Notes: generated by a model from the sequence alone, not told the origin. DNA of 64,000 bases from Acidobacteriota bacterium (GCA_026393985.1 JAPKZB010000092.1:1-64000), one strand, 5' to 3'. Counted from the stretch's first letter, positions 46,167 to 55,338 are shown. Numbers and translations: made by a program.

Positions 46167-46222
46167 CCATTTTGCGAAACGAAGCCAACGTAGAATTGAG
46201 GTCGATCGCCGTGGTGCCCCGT

Positions 46223-48640
46223 ATGTCTCTTCTTCGTCTCCTTGCCATTCCCACGCTCGCCACCTCCCTGGCTGCCGCGGACGACGCGGCGATCTTCCGG
46301 GACAAGATAGCGCCCCTGCTCGCCACGCACTGCGCCAGCTGCCACACCGGCCCGCAGGCCCAGGCGGCGCTCCAGGTCGCCTCGCTCGACGACCTGCTCC
46401 GCGGCGGGAAGCGCGGCCCGGCGCTCGTACCCGGCCGGTCGAGCGCCTCGCTGCTGGTGCAGTTTCTGCGCGGCGAACGGAACCCGCGCATGCCCATCGG
46501 CGGCAAGCCGCTGCCCGACGCCGCCATCACGGCGCTCGCCGCGGCGATTGATAGCCTGACGCCAGCCGCCGCGCCCGCCCCCGGCAGCCGCGACCACATC
46601 TCCTGGGTGTTCCGGCCCCCCGTCGAGCCAAAGGTGCCCGCGGTGCGGAACGGCGCCTGGGTCCGCAACCCGATCGACGCCTTCCTGCTCAGCAAGCTCG
46701 AAGAGAAGGGGATAGCGCCCGCGCCGCCGGCTTCGAAACGCGCGCTCCTGCGCCGCGTCTACTTCGACCTGATCGGCCTGCCGCCCACCGAAGAGGAGGC
46801 CCGGCAGTTCCTCACCGATCCGGCCCCCGATGCCTACCCCAAGCTCGTCGACCGCCTGCTCGAGGACCCTCGCTACGGCGAACGCTGGGGCCGCCACTGG
46901 CTCGATCTCGTCCGCTTCGCCGAGAGCGATGGCTTCGCCATCGACGGCGAACGGCCCACCGCCTGGCGCTACCGCGACTATGTCATCCGCGCCTTTAATC
47001 ACGACAAGCCCTACGACGAGTTCGTGCTCGAACAGCTCGCCGGCGACGAGTGGCAGCCCCGCCCCGGAGCCCGCGGCGCCAACGCCGAAAACGAAGGCCT
47101 GCTTGCCCTCGGCTTCCTGCGCATGGGTCCGTGGGAGCGCGACACCAATTTCGATGCGCAGCTCCGCCTGGACTGGTTGAACGAGATGGCCGGCACAACG
47201 TCGCAGGTCTTTCTCGGGCTCACCGTCGGCTGCGCCCGCTGCCACGATCATAAGTACGACCCGATTCCACAGAAGGACTTCTACCGGCTCCAGGCCTTCT
47301 TCGCTGCCACGCGCATCGATGACCGGCCGGTGCCGCATCTGAACGCCGAAGGCGGCCGCCTCGCCTGGCGCCACCGGCTCCGCGCCCTCGAAGACCAGCT
47401 CGAAGCCGCCAACGAAGCGGTCAAGGAGCTTGAAACCAAACTCAAGGCCAAGCTCACCGCCGCCGGCCTCAAGGAAGGCGAGCTGCAGAAGCTGCTCAAG
47501 GAGAAAGAGTCTCCGGCCTTCACGGCCGCCGAACGCCAACAGCACGCCGCGGCGGCAGAACGCGCCGCCCGGTTGACGCTCGAAGTGGCGCGCCATCAGC
47601 CCATCGCCTACAGCGTCAACGAGGTGGCCCCGCCGGCGGTGATGGAGGTGGAGCCCACCTACGTGCTCGCCGGCGGCGAGCGCTCGGCGCCGGGGGCGCG
47701 CGTCGAGCCGGGCTTTCTCAAAGCCATCACCGACAACAGCGACCCGGCCAAGATCGCCTTCCCCGGCCGCTACCGCTCCGGCCGCCGCAAAGCGCTGGCC
47801 GAATGGATGGTGAGTCCGGCCAATCCGCTGACGGCCCGCGTCATGGTCAACCGCATCTGGCAGCACCATTTCGGCGAAGGCATTGTCCGCACCCCGTCCG
47901 ACTTCGGCCTGAACGGCGACCGGCCCACGCACCCGGAGCTGCTCGACTGGCTCGCGCTGCGCTTCATCGAAAAGAAGTGGAGCATCAAAGCCATGCACCG
48001 GCTGATGCTGACCTCGAACGCCTACCTGCAGTCGACGCGGCACCCGGAGGCCAAGGCGATTAGCGAGATCGACCCCGCCAACCGCCTGCTGTCGCGCATG
48101 AACTGGATACGCCTCGAATCCGAGGCGCTCCGCGACTCGATCCTGACGGCGAGCGGGGGCCTCAACCCCGAAGCGGGCGGCCCCGGCATGTTCTTCCACG
48201 TCAAGGACGAGATCGCGCAGGGCTTTCAGATGTTCAAGTGGTATCCCTCGCCTGAAAGCGCGCAGCGCCGCCGTTCCGTCTACGCCTTTCAACGGCGCTC
48301 GCTGGCCATGCCGCTGATGGAGGTGTTCGACGCGGCCAACATGAGCGAGAGCTGCGCGCGCCGCAGCGTCACCACCGTATCGCCGCAGGCTCTCACGCTG
48401 CTCAACGGCGAGCTTACCGACGCCGAATCGCGCCGGTTTGCCGCGCGCGTGATCGAACTGGCTGGGCCCGACCCGGCGCAGCAGATCCGCAAAGCCTTCT
48501 CGCTCACCCTGCAGCGCGAACCGGCCGGCCTCGAACTGGAGCAGGCCCGGAAGCTATACGCCGGCCGCGAGGCCGCCGACGCGCTGGCCCGTCTGGGCGT
48601 CGTCCTCTTCAACCTGAACGAGTTTCTCTATCTGGAGTAG
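46223..48640 (+). CDS. Exported cytochrome-domain protein with DUF1549/DUF1553 (PSCyt1-PSCyt2-PSD1)
   Basis: An 805-residue exported protein. A signal peptide (LLRLLAIPTLATSLAAADD) is followed by a heme site CASCH (residues 37-41), then the DUF1549/PSCyt2 block (PIDAFLLSKLEEKG, LLRRVYFDLIGLPPTEEEA, YGERWGRHWLDLVRFAES, a further CARCHDHKYDPIPQKDFY) and, after a coiled region rich in Lys/Glu, the DUF1553/PSD1 block (PANPLTARVMVNRIWQHHFG, IVRTPSDFGLNGDRPTHPELLDWLA). The exact role is unknown; the pair with DUF1501 downstream is conserved. I chose ATG 46223; a TTG at 46172 would add 17 residues before the signal peptide. Confidence 0.88.
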   Translation: MSLLRLLAIPTLATSLAAADDAAIFRDKIAPLLATHCASCHTGPQAQAALQVASLDDLLRGGKRGPALVPGRSSASLLVQFLRGERNPRMPIGGKPLPDAAITALAAAIDSLTPAAAPAPGSRDHISWVFRPPVEPKVPAVRNGAWVRNPIDAFLLSKLEEKGIAPAPPASKRALLRRVYFDLIGLPPTEEEARQFLTDPAPDAYPKLVDRLLEDPRYGERWGRHWLDLVRFAESDGFAIDGERPTAWRYRDYVIRAFNHDKPYDEFVLEQLAGDEWQPRPGARGANAENEGLLALGFLRMGPWERDTNFDAQLRLDWLNEMAGTTSQVFLGLTVGCARCHDHKYDPIPQKDFYRLQAFFAATRIDDRPVPHLNAEGGRLAWRHRLRALEDQLEAANEAVKELETKLKAKLTAAGLKEGELQKLLKEKESPAFTAAERQQHAAAAERAARLTLEVARHQPIAYSVNEVAPPAVMEVEPTYVLAGGERSAPGARVEPGFLKAITDNSDPAKIAFPGRYRSGRRKALAEWMVSPANPLTARVMVNRIWQHHFGEGIVRTPSDFGLNGDRPTHPELLDWLALRFIEKKWSIKAMHRLMLTSNAYLQSTRHPEAKAISEIDPANRLLSRMNWIRLESEALRDSILTASGGLNPEAGGPGMFFHVKDEIAQGFQMFKWYPSPESAQRRRSVYAFQRRSLAMPLMEVFDAANMSESCARRSVTTVSPQALTLLNGELTDAESRRFAARVIELAGPDPAQQIRKAFSLTLQREPAGLELEQARKLYAGREAADALARLGVVLFNLNEFLYLE

Positions 48641-48646
48641 CGCCGC

Positions 48647-50047
48647 ATGAGCCACGAATGGAACCGCCGTAACTTCCTCTACCGCAGCCTGGTGGGCGTG
48701 GGCGGCCTCGCGCTGATGGATCAGCTGCGCGCCGCCAACCCGCTCGCCTCCCGCGCCCCGCACCATCCGGCCAAGGCCAAGTCGTGCATCTTTCTCACCA
48801 TGCTTGGCGGCGTGGCGCAGATGGACACGTTCGACCCCAAGCCCGCTCTCGAGAAGTTCGACAACACGACCCTCGACTGGACCAACGAGAAGCGCACCGA
48901 CCAGCCGGAGCTCTACACCAAGCCGCGGTTGATCCTCAAGAGTCCCTGGAAATTCGCGAAATACGGCCAGTGTGGCATGGATGTCTCCGAGCTGTTTCCG
49001 CAGCTGGCCACCTGCGTCGATGACCTGGCGTTCGTCAAGACCATCACCGGCGAGAACGGCAACCACCCGGCCGCCACGTTTCTGATGAACACGGGCCTGG
49101 TGCTGCCGGGGCGCCCGTCGGTGGGTTCGTGGGTGACCTACGGCCTGGGTTCGGAGAACCAGAACCTGCCTGGTTTTGTAGTGCTGCCGGACTTCCGCGC
49201 GCTCCCCTTCAGCGGCTCGCAGCAGTGGGGCGCCGGGTTTCTGCCGGCTTCCTATCAGGGCACGATGATGCAGTGGAAAGGCGACCCGATCAATGACCTG
49301 CAGCCGGCCGGCAACCTGACCGAGAAAGACCGCTACGACCAGATGGAGCTGCTGCGCTCCTACAACCACGCCTATCTCGACGGCAACTTCACCAACCCCG
49401 ATCTGCAAGGCCGCATTGATGCCTACGAGTTAGCCTTCCGGATGCAGACTGAGGTGCCGGACGTGCTCCGCTTAGCCAAGGAGAACGAGGCGACGCGGAA
49501 GATGTACGGACTGGACGACGAGACGACGCGGTCGTTTGGCACGCGCTGTCTGATGGCGCGGCAACTGGTGGAGAAGGGCGTCCGCTTCGTGCAGCTGTAT
49601 ACGCCGAGCCAGTCCTGGGACAGCCACACGGATATTCTCAAAGGGCACGCCAAGAATGCCCGCGAGGTGGATCTGCCCATTGCCGGGCTCATCCGGGATT
49701 TGAAGCAGCGCAACCTGCTCGATTCGACGCTGATCGTCTGGATGGGCGAGTTTGGCCGTACGCCGGACCATCCGGCGGACCTGCGGGACAAAGCCGGGCG
49801 GGACCACAACACGAAGGCGATGACGATGTTCTTCGCGGGCGGGGGCGTGAAGCCGGGGGTGAGCGTGGGCGCGACGGATGAGCTTGGCTGGAAGGCGGTG
49901 GAGAAGGTCTACCGCATGCGCGATGTCCACGCGACCATTCTGCACCTGATGGGGCTGAACGATATGCGGCTGTCGCACTATCACGCGGGCCGCCAGATGC
50001 GGCTGACGGACACGGGCGGTGAGGTGATCCGCGGGGTGGTGGCTTAG
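48647..50047 (+). CDS. DUF1501-family protein
   Basis: A 466-residue protein of the DUF1501 family (alkaline phosphatase-like fold). The N-terminus EWNRRNFLYRSLVGVGGLALMDQ is a twin-arginine signal. Family motifs are SCIFLTMLGGVAQMDTFDPKP, VKTITGENGNHPAATFLMNTG, PSVGSWVTYGLGSENQNLPGFVV, GVRFVQLYTPSQSWDSHTD, LIVWMGEFGRTP and GRDHNTKAMTMFFAGGG. It starts 6 bp after the DUF1553 gene, the normal pairing. A 37-bp gap separates it from the next gene on the same strand. Confidence 0.9.
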   Translation: MSHEWNRRNFLYRSLVGVGGLALMDQLRAANPLASRAPHHPAKAKSCIFLTMLGGVAQMDTFDPKPALEKFDNTTLDWTNEKRTDQPELYTKPRLILKSPWKFAKYGQCGMDVSELFPQLATCVDDLAFVKTITGENGNHPAATFLMNTGLVLPGRPSVGSWVTYGLGSENQNLPGFVVLPDFRALPFSGSQQWGAGFLPASYQGTMMQWKGDPINDLQPAGNLTEKDRYDQMELLRSYNHAYLDGNFTNPDLQGRIDAYELAFRMQTEVPDVLRLAKENEATRKMYGLDDETTRSFGTRCLMARQLVEKGVRFVQLYTPSQSWDSHTDILKGHAKNAREVDLPIAGLIRDLKQRNLLDSTLIVWMGEFGRTPDHPADLRDKAGRDHNTKAMTMFFAGGGVKPGVSVGATDELGWKAVEKVYRMRDVHATILHLMGLNDMRLSHYHAGRQMRLTDTGGEVIRGVVA

Positions 50048-50084
50048 GGGCGCGGTTGGCGCGGAAGTTCGCTACCGTATCTGT

Positions 50085-51326
50085 ATGCAGCTTACGCGCC
50101 GGCAGATCCTTGCTTCGGCGGCACTCCCCTGGGCTCCCAACCGGCCCAGGATCGCCGCACTTGTTACCGAATACCGGAAGTTCTCCCACGGCCAGCATAT
50201 CGTCGACCGGTTCCTTGAAGGCTACGGGTGGGACGGCGAACACCACCATCCCGCCATGGATCTGGTGGCGCTCTACGTCGACCAGCATCCCAACGGCGAC
50301 CTGACCGCGGACCGCGCCAAGCGCTTCCCTGGTATGAAGGTCTACCCCACCATCGCCGAGGCGCTCACCGGCGGCACGGGCAAGCTGGCCGTCGACGGCG
50401 TCATGCTCGTCGGCGAACATGGCAAGTATGAACGCAACGAGAAGGGGCAGACCAAGTACCCGCGCTACGAGTTTTTTAAAGAGATCGTCAAAGTGTTCGA
50501 GTCGAGCGGGCGCGTCGTGCCGGTGTTCAACGACAAGCACCTGTCGTGGAACTGGGAGTGGGCCAAGGAGATGTACGACACGGCCCGGCGGATGAAGTTC
50601 CCGCTGATGGCGGGTTCGAGCCTGCCGGTGACCTGGCGGACGCCTTCGCTTGAGTTCCCCGCGGGCGTGAAGGTGGAAGAGGCGATGTGCGTCTGTTACG
50701 GCGGCGTCGATAGCTATGACTTCCATGGCCTTGAAACCGCGCAGTGCATGGTGGAGCGGCGGCGCGGCGGCGAGGCGGGCGTCGAATGGGTGCAGGCCTA
50801 CCGCGGCGAAAACTTCTGGAAGGCCTATCAGGATAAAGTGTGGCCCACGGAGCTGGTTGAAGCCGCGCTGTGCCGGAGCCATACGCTCGTGCCGGCGCGC
50901 GAGGGCTTCAACAATATCTTTCCTACCGTTGATGACATGAAGCGCATCGTGAAGAATCCGGTGGCCTACCGCTACCGGCACGCTGATGGGTTGCACTCGA
51001 CGATGATCCTGATGAGCGGACTGATCCGCGACTTTAATTTTTCGGCCAAAATCAGCGGGCAGAAGGACCTCTTCTCGACGCAGATGTACCTGCCGATGCC
51101 GGACGGCCGCACCACGCTCGCCAACTTCTTCAGCCCGCTCGTCTACAACGCCGAGCTGATGTACCTGACGGGCAAGGAGACCTATCCGCTCGAACGGACG
51201 CTGCTGACCACCGGGCTCACCGCGGCCGGCGTCGAGAGCCTCTATCAGGGCCAGAAACAGCTGGCGACGCCCCACCTCGGCATCCGTTACCAGGCGCCGA
51301 AAGAGTCCACTTTCTGGAGAAGCTAA
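50085..51326 (+). CDS. Exported Gfo/Idh-like protein lacking the glycine-rich loop, paralogue 1
   Basis: A 413-residue protein with a twin-arginine signal (QLTRRQILASAALPWA). After it the order of elements follows Gfo/Idh dehydrogenases: a first strand and loop (RIAALVTEYRKFSHGQH, residues 22-38, where G-x-G-x-x-G is expected), an acidic second-strand end (LVALYVDQ), KVYPTIAEALTGGTGKLAVDGVMLV, then PVFNDKHLSWNWEWAKEM (D-K-H at 150-152, where E-K-P is expected), and PLMAGSSLPVTWR. The loop residues for NAD pyrophosphate are absent. I did not recognise a named family, so the fold is inferred. Its TAA overlaps the ATG of a second paralogue. Confidence 0.6.
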   Translation: MQLTRRQILASAALPWAPNRPRIAALVTEYRKFSHGQHIVDRFLEGYGWDGEHHHPAMDLVALYVDQHPNGDLTADRAKRFPGMKVYPTIAEALTGGTGKLAVDGVMLVGEHGKYERNEKGQTKYPRYEFFKEIVKVFESSGRVVPVFNDKHLSWNWEWAKEMYDTARRMKFPLMAGSSLPVTWRTPSLEFPAGVKVEEAMCVCYGGVDSYDFHGLETAQCMVERRRGGEAGVEWVQAYRGENFWKAYQDKVWPTELVEAALCRSHTLVPAREGFNNIFPTVDDMKRIVKNPVAYRYRHADGLHSTMILMSGLIRDFNFSAKISGQKDLFSTQMYLPMPDGRTTLANFFSPLVYNAELMYLTGKETYPLERTLLTTGLTAAGVESLYQGQKQLATPHLGIRYQAPKESTFWRS

Positions 51327-52486
51327 TGAAGCGCATTGCCATTGTCTCGAGTATTTATCGCTATCTGTCGCACGCGCAGCACATGGGCGACCGCTTCCTG
51401 ATCGGCTATCCGCACGAAGGCAAGTGGCACAAGCCGGACGTGCAGGTGGTCTCGCTCTACGTCGACCAGAAGCCCCCGGGCGACCAGAGCGCGGAGCGGG
51501 CCAAGGAGTTTGGCTTCACGGTCTATCCCACCATTGCCGAAACGCTGCGCTGCGGCACCGACAAGCTCGCCGTCGACGGCGTCGTGATCATCTGCGAGCA
51601 CGGCGAGTATCCGCGCAATGAACTTGGGCAGGTGCTCTATCCGCGCTACGAGTTCTTCAAAGCCTGTACGGAGGTGTTTGAAAAAGACGGGCGGGCCGTG
51701 CCGGTCTATAACGACAAGCACTTGTCGTTCAGCTTCACCAAAGCCAAGTGGATGCTCGACGAGGCCCGGCGGCTGAAGTTCCCCGTGCTGGCGGGTTCGT
51801 CGCTGCCGGTGACCTGGCGGCTGCCGGATATCGAGATTCCGCTGGGCAGCCAGATTGACGAGGCGCTGATGGTCGGCGTGGGCGGGTCGGACCCGATGGA
51901 CTACCACGCGCTCGAAGCCATGCAGTGCATGATTGAACGGCGCAAGGGCGGCGAGACGGGCATCAAATCGGTGCAGTTGCTCGAAGGCGAGGCGGCGTGG
52001 AAGGCGCCGTATTCGCAGGACCTGCTCATTGCCGCGCTGTCGCGCAGCGACACGCCCCTGGGGCTCACCGACAAGGACGGACGCACGCAGGACCTCGTCC
52101 GGACGGGCGAACTGAAACGGTTGGTGGCCAAGCCGGCGGCCTACCTGATCGAACACAACGATGGTCTGAAGACCACGCTGCTGATGCTGAACGGCGCCGT
52201 GAAAGACTACACCTTCGCGGCCAAGGTGCGGGGCCGCGGAACGATGTCGACGCAGTTTCTGCTGACGCCGGTGCCGAACGTGACCTACTCGGCGTGTCTC
52301 GTCAGCAAGATTGAAGAGATGATTGTCACGGGCCGCGCGCCCTACCCGGCCGCGCGGACGCTGATCGTCTCCGGGATGCTCGAAAGCTGTCTGCAGTCCC
52401 GGCAGAAGGGCGGCGAAAAGCTGGCGACCCCGCACCTGGGCGTTCGCTACAACGCTCCGGCGCAGAGCCAGCACGCGCGGCGGTAA
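51326..52486 (+). CDS. Gfo/Idh-like protein lacking the glycine-rich loop, paralogue 2
   Basis: A 386-residue paralogue of the gene before it, with no clear signal peptide. The shared landmarks are MKRIAIVSSIYRYLSHAQH (H16 and H19 in place of the glycine motif), VVSLYVDQKPPGDQSAERA, VYPTIAETLRCGTDKLAVDGVVIICEHGEYPRNELGQ, YNDKHLSFSF (D130-K-H) and PVLAGSSLPVTWR, with GSQIDEALMVGVGGSDPMDYHALEAMQCMIERR further on. Coupling by TAATG overlap suggests equal amounts of both products, possibly a heteromer. One carries a Tat signal and the other does not, so the second may ride with its partner or stay in the cytoplasm. Confidence 0.6.
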   Translation: MKRIAIVSSIYRYLSHAQHMGDRFLIGYPHEGKWHKPDVQVVSLYVDQKPPGDQSAERAKEFGFTVYPTIAETLRCGTDKLAVDGVVIICEHGEYPRNELGQVLYPRYEFFKACTEVFEKDGRAVPVYNDKHLSFSFTKAKWMLDEARRLKFPVLAGSSLPVTWRLPDIEIPLGSQIDEALMVGVGGSDPMDYHALEAMQCMIERRKGGETGIKSVQLLEGEAAWKAPYSQDLLIAALSRSDTPLGLTDKDGRTQDLVRTGELKRLVAKPAAYLIEHNDGLKTTLLMLNGAVKDYTFAAKVRGRGTMSTQFLLTPVPNVTYSACLVSKIEEMIVTGRAPYPAARTLIVSGMLESCLQSRQKGGEKLATPHLGVRYNAPAQSQHARR

Positions 52487-52497
52487 GCTAAGAAGCT

Positions 52498-54054
52498 ATG
52501 AAGCTCCCCGCTCTATTCTGCCTGGCGAGCGCGCTGCTGGCGCAGACGCCTACCCTTGAGCAGTTGAAAAAAGAGGCCATCGCCGGCGTCGAAGCCCGGC
52601 AGAAGATGGTGCAGGAGATCGTCGATTCGGTCTTCAGTTTCGGCGAACTGGGCTTTCAAGAGGTGGAGACGTCAAAGTATCTGACGGGGATCCTTGAAAA
52701 GAACGGATTCACCGTGCAGCGGGGCGTGGCGGGCATGCCGACGGCGTGGATCGCCACCTACGGGCAGGGCAAGCCGGTGATCGGGTTCATTACCGATCTG
52801 GACGGCATTCCGCGGGCATCGCAGAAGCCGGGCGTGGCGTATCACGATCCGCTGATTGAGGGCGCGCCGGGCCACGGCGAAGGTCACAATACGGGCAACG
52901 CCGTGAACGTGGTGGCCGCGATTGTTTTAAAAGAGCTCATGATCAAGTACAAGATCAAGGGGACGCTGAAGCTGTTTCCGGGCGTGGCCGAGGAGCTGGT
53001 GGCCACCAAGGCTTACTATATCCGCGCCGGGCTGATGAAGGATCTCGACATCATGCTGGGCTGCCACGTGGGGCACGAGCTGGCGACCGACTACGGCCAT
53101 GCGCACAACAACAGCGGCCTCATCTCGATTCAGTTCACCTTCAAGGGCGAGTCGGCGCACGCGGCGGGGGCGCCGTGGCGGGGGCGGAGTGCGCTTGACG
53201 CGGTCGAACTGATGAACACGATGTGGAACTTTAAGCGCGAGCATCTGCGGCCGGAGCAGCGGTCGCACTATGTGATCACCAACGGCGGCGACCAGCCGAA
53301 CGTGGTGCCGCAGGAGGCGACGGTCTGGTATTACTTCCGCGAGGAGGATTATCCGCGGATCAAGGAGATGCAGGAGTTTGGGGCGACCATGGCCAAAGCG
53401 GCGTCGATGGCGACCAGCACCACCGTCTCGCAGCGAGTAGTCGGCCAGGCGTGGCCCACCCACTTCAACAAGCCGCTGGCCGAGACGCAGTACAAGAACA
53501 TTCAGATGGTGGGCATGCCGCAATGGAGTGAGGCCGACCAGCTGCTGGCGCGCGAGCTGCAGCGCGAGATCCGGGCGCCCAAAGTGGAACCGTTGAAGGA
53601 CAAGCCGCAGGAGTTGAAGGCGCCCGAGGCGTGGAAGGGTGGCGGGACCGATGACGTGGGAGACATCTCCTGGGTGGTGCCGATGACCTATCTGCGTTAC
53701 CCGGCGAACATTCCGAACCTGCCCGGGCACCACTGGGCCAACGCGATTGCCGAAGCGACGCCGATTGCGCACAAGGGCTCGGCGGTGGGTGCCAAGGTGC
53801 AGGCCGCAACGGCGCTCGACTATCTGCTGCGGCCGGAGTTGATCACCGAGGCCTGGAAGTACTTCAACGAAGTGCAGACCAAGGAGCTGAAGTATCAGCC
53901 GCTGATGGCCGAGACGGACCAGCCGGCCGTGGAGCTGAACCTCGAGAAAATGACCAAGTACCGGGAGCAGATGCGGAAGTTCTACTACGACCCGACGAAG
54001 TACGGGACCTATCTCGAACAGTTGGGCATCACCTATCCGACGTTGAAGAAGTAG
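52498..54054 (+). CDS. Exported M20 amidohydrolase (AbgB/HipO-like)
   Basis: A 518-residue M20-type amidohydrolase with a signal peptide (KLPALFCLASALLAQ). The metal site is seen in GAPGHGEGHNTGNAVNV (His), GVAEELVATKAYYIRAG (Glu-Glu), MLGCHVGHEL (His-x-x-His), and the dimerisation domain in FTFKGESAHAAGAPWRGRSALDAVELMN. A late NIPNLPGHHWANAIAE may supply the final His. It resembles p-aminobenzoyl-glutamate hydrolase subunit B and hippurate hydrolases, which cut amide bonds of N-acyl amino acids. It is the last gene of the 40.8-54 kb run, 11 bp after the Gfo/Idh-like pair, and faces lysA. Confidence 0.85.
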   Translation: MKLPALFCLASALLAQTPTLEQLKKEAIAGVEARQKMVQEIVDSVFSFGELGFQEVETSKYLTGILEKNGFTVQRGVAGMPTAWIATYGQGKPVIGFITDLDGIPRASQKPGVAYHDPLIEGAPGHGEGHNTGNAVNVVAAIVLKELMIKYKIKGTLKLFPGVAEELVATKAYYIRAGLMKDLDIMLGCHVGHELATDYGHAHNNSGLISIQFTFKGESAHAAGAPWRGRSALDAVELMNTMWNFKREHLRPEQRSHYVITNGGDQPNVVPQEATVWYYFREEDYPRIKEMQEFGATMAKAASMATSTTVSQRVVGQAWPTHFNKPLAETQYKNIQMVGMPQWSEADQLLARELQREIRAPKVEPLKDKPQELKAPEAWKGGGTDDVGDISWVVPMTYLRYPANIPNLPGHHWANAIAEATPIAHKGSAVGAKVQAATALDYLLRPELITEAWKYFNEVQTKELKYQPLMAETDQPAVELNLEKMTKYREQMRKFYYDPTKYGTYLEQLGITYPTLKK

Positions 54055-54059
54055 CGCGG

Positions 54060-55304
54060 TTACTCGCCGCGGACCAGGTCTTCGTAGGTTTCGCGGCGAC
54101 GGACCACGCGCCAGTGGGCGCCGTCGACGAGCACTTCGGCGGCGCGGGGGCGCGTGTTGTAGTTGCTCGCCAGAACGAAGCCGTAAGCGCCGGCGGTGAC
54201 GAGCGCGAGGAAGTCGCCGGGCAGACACTGCGCCATGTCACGGTCGCGGGCAAAGAAGTCGCCGGATTCGCAGACGGGGCCGACGACGTCAGCGACAAAG
54301 GTCCCGGGGAAGGCGCGACGCAGGGGTACGATCTCGTGGTGCGCTTCGTAGAGGGAGGGGCGGATGAGGTCGTTCATCGCGGCGTCGACGATGACAAACT
54401 CTTTGGTTTCGGTTTTCTTGCGGTAGAGGACGCGGGTGAGCAGCACGCCGGCGGGCCCGACGATGGAGCGGCCGGGTTCGGTGAGCAGTATCAGGCCCAG
54501 GCCGGCGCAGCGAGCGCAGACGGCGGCGAGATGGTCCGAGACGACGGGCTCGACCTGGCCTTCGCGATAGGGCACGCCGAGCCCGCCGCCGATGTCGAGG
54601 TGGGTGATGGGGACGCCGGCCGCGCGGAGGCGCGTAATGAGGGCGAGCAGGGCGTCGAGAGCGGCGAGGAGTGGTTGGGTGTCGAGCAGCTGCGAGCCGA
54701 TGTGGGCGCTGACGCCTTCGAGTTGGAGGTGGGGGAGCGTGAGCGCGCGCTGATAGACGGCTTCGACGGCCGTGATGTCGATGCCGAACTTGTGGTCGCG
54801 GAGGCCGGTGGAGATGTAGGGGTGCGTGGCGGCGTCGACATGGGGGTTGACGCGGAGCGCGATGCGGGCGACTTTGTTCAGGCGGGCGGCGATGGAGCTG
54901 AGCAGGGAGAGTTCGGCCTCGCTTTCGCAGTTGAAGGAGTGGATGCCGGATTCGAGGGCGTATTCGATCTCTTCGCGCGTTTTGCCGACGCCGGAGAAGA
55001 CGACCTTGGCCGGGTTGCCACCGGCCTGGAGCACGCGGTAGAGTTCGCCTCCCGAGACGATGTCGAAGCCAGCGCCGGCTTGGGCGAGCAGGCGCAGGAT
55101 GGAGAGATTCGAGTTGGCCTTGACGGCGTAGCAGATCTGATGGGGGAAGCTGCCGAAGCCGGCTTCGTAGGCGTGGTAGCGGGAGAGGATCGCTTGTTTC
55201 GAATAGACGTAGAGCGGGGTGCCTTCGCGGCGAGCGATGGCTTCGAGGTCGCAATCTTCGACGAACAGATTCTGATTGCGGTAGGCGAAAGGAGGGAGCA
55301 GCAT
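54060..55304 (-). CDS. lysA: Diaminopimelate decarboxylase LysA
   Basis: LysA makes L-lysine from meso-diaminopimelate with PLP. The 414-residue product has the PLP lysine in CYAVKANSNLSIL (Lys62 from this start), the HIGSQLLDTQP motif, LDIGGGLGVPYREGQ and the dimer-completing CESGDFFARDRDM with the catalytic Cys. An ATG at 55322 adds six residues but overlaps a TACCAT box; MLLPPFAYRNQNLFVED resembles the usual LysA start better, so 55304 is chosen. No other lysine gene is adjacent. Confidence 0.93.
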   Translation of the reverse strand: MLLPPFAYRNQNLFVEDCDLEAIARREGTPLYVYSKQAILSRYHAYEAGFGSFPHQICYAVKANSNLSILRLLAQAGAGFDIVSGGELYRVLQAGGNPAKVVFSGVGKTREEIEYALESGIHSFNCESEAELSLLSSIAARLNKVARIALRVNPHVDAATHPYISTGLRDHKFGIDITAVEAVYQRALTLPHLQLEGVSAHIGSQLLDTQPLLAALDALLALITRLRAAGVPITHLDIGGGLGVPYREGQVEPVVSDHLAAVCARCAGLGLILLTEPGRSIVGPAGVLLTRVLYRKKTETKEFVIVDAAMNDLIRPSLYEAHHEIVPLRRAFPGTFVADVVGPVCESGDFFARDRDMAQCLPGDFLALVTAGAYGFVLASNYNTRPRAAEVLVDGAHWRVVRRRETYEDLVRGE

Positions 55305-55320
55305 GAAGGGGGTAAATCCC

Positions 55321-55326
55321 ATGGTA
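55321..55326 (-). promoter_or_regulatory. Putative -10 box TACCAT of lysA
   Basis: TACCAT on the minus strand lies 16 nt before the chosen lysA ATG at 55304, the same spacing as the TACAAT box before the mannonate dehydratase-like gene. It overlaps the alternative ATG at 55322. Confidence 0.3.
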
Positions 55327-55338
55327 GCCGAGGGCGGG

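Noticed and set aside
46172-46222. TTG start adding 17 residues to the DUF1549/DUF1553 protein
   Set aside because: The ATG at 46223 begins a proper signal peptide; the upstream part has no role in export.
46070-48292. 740-codon minus-strand frame opposite the DUF1549/DUF1553 gene
   Set aside because: Antisense shadow; the plus strand carries the heme motif and both DUF blocks.
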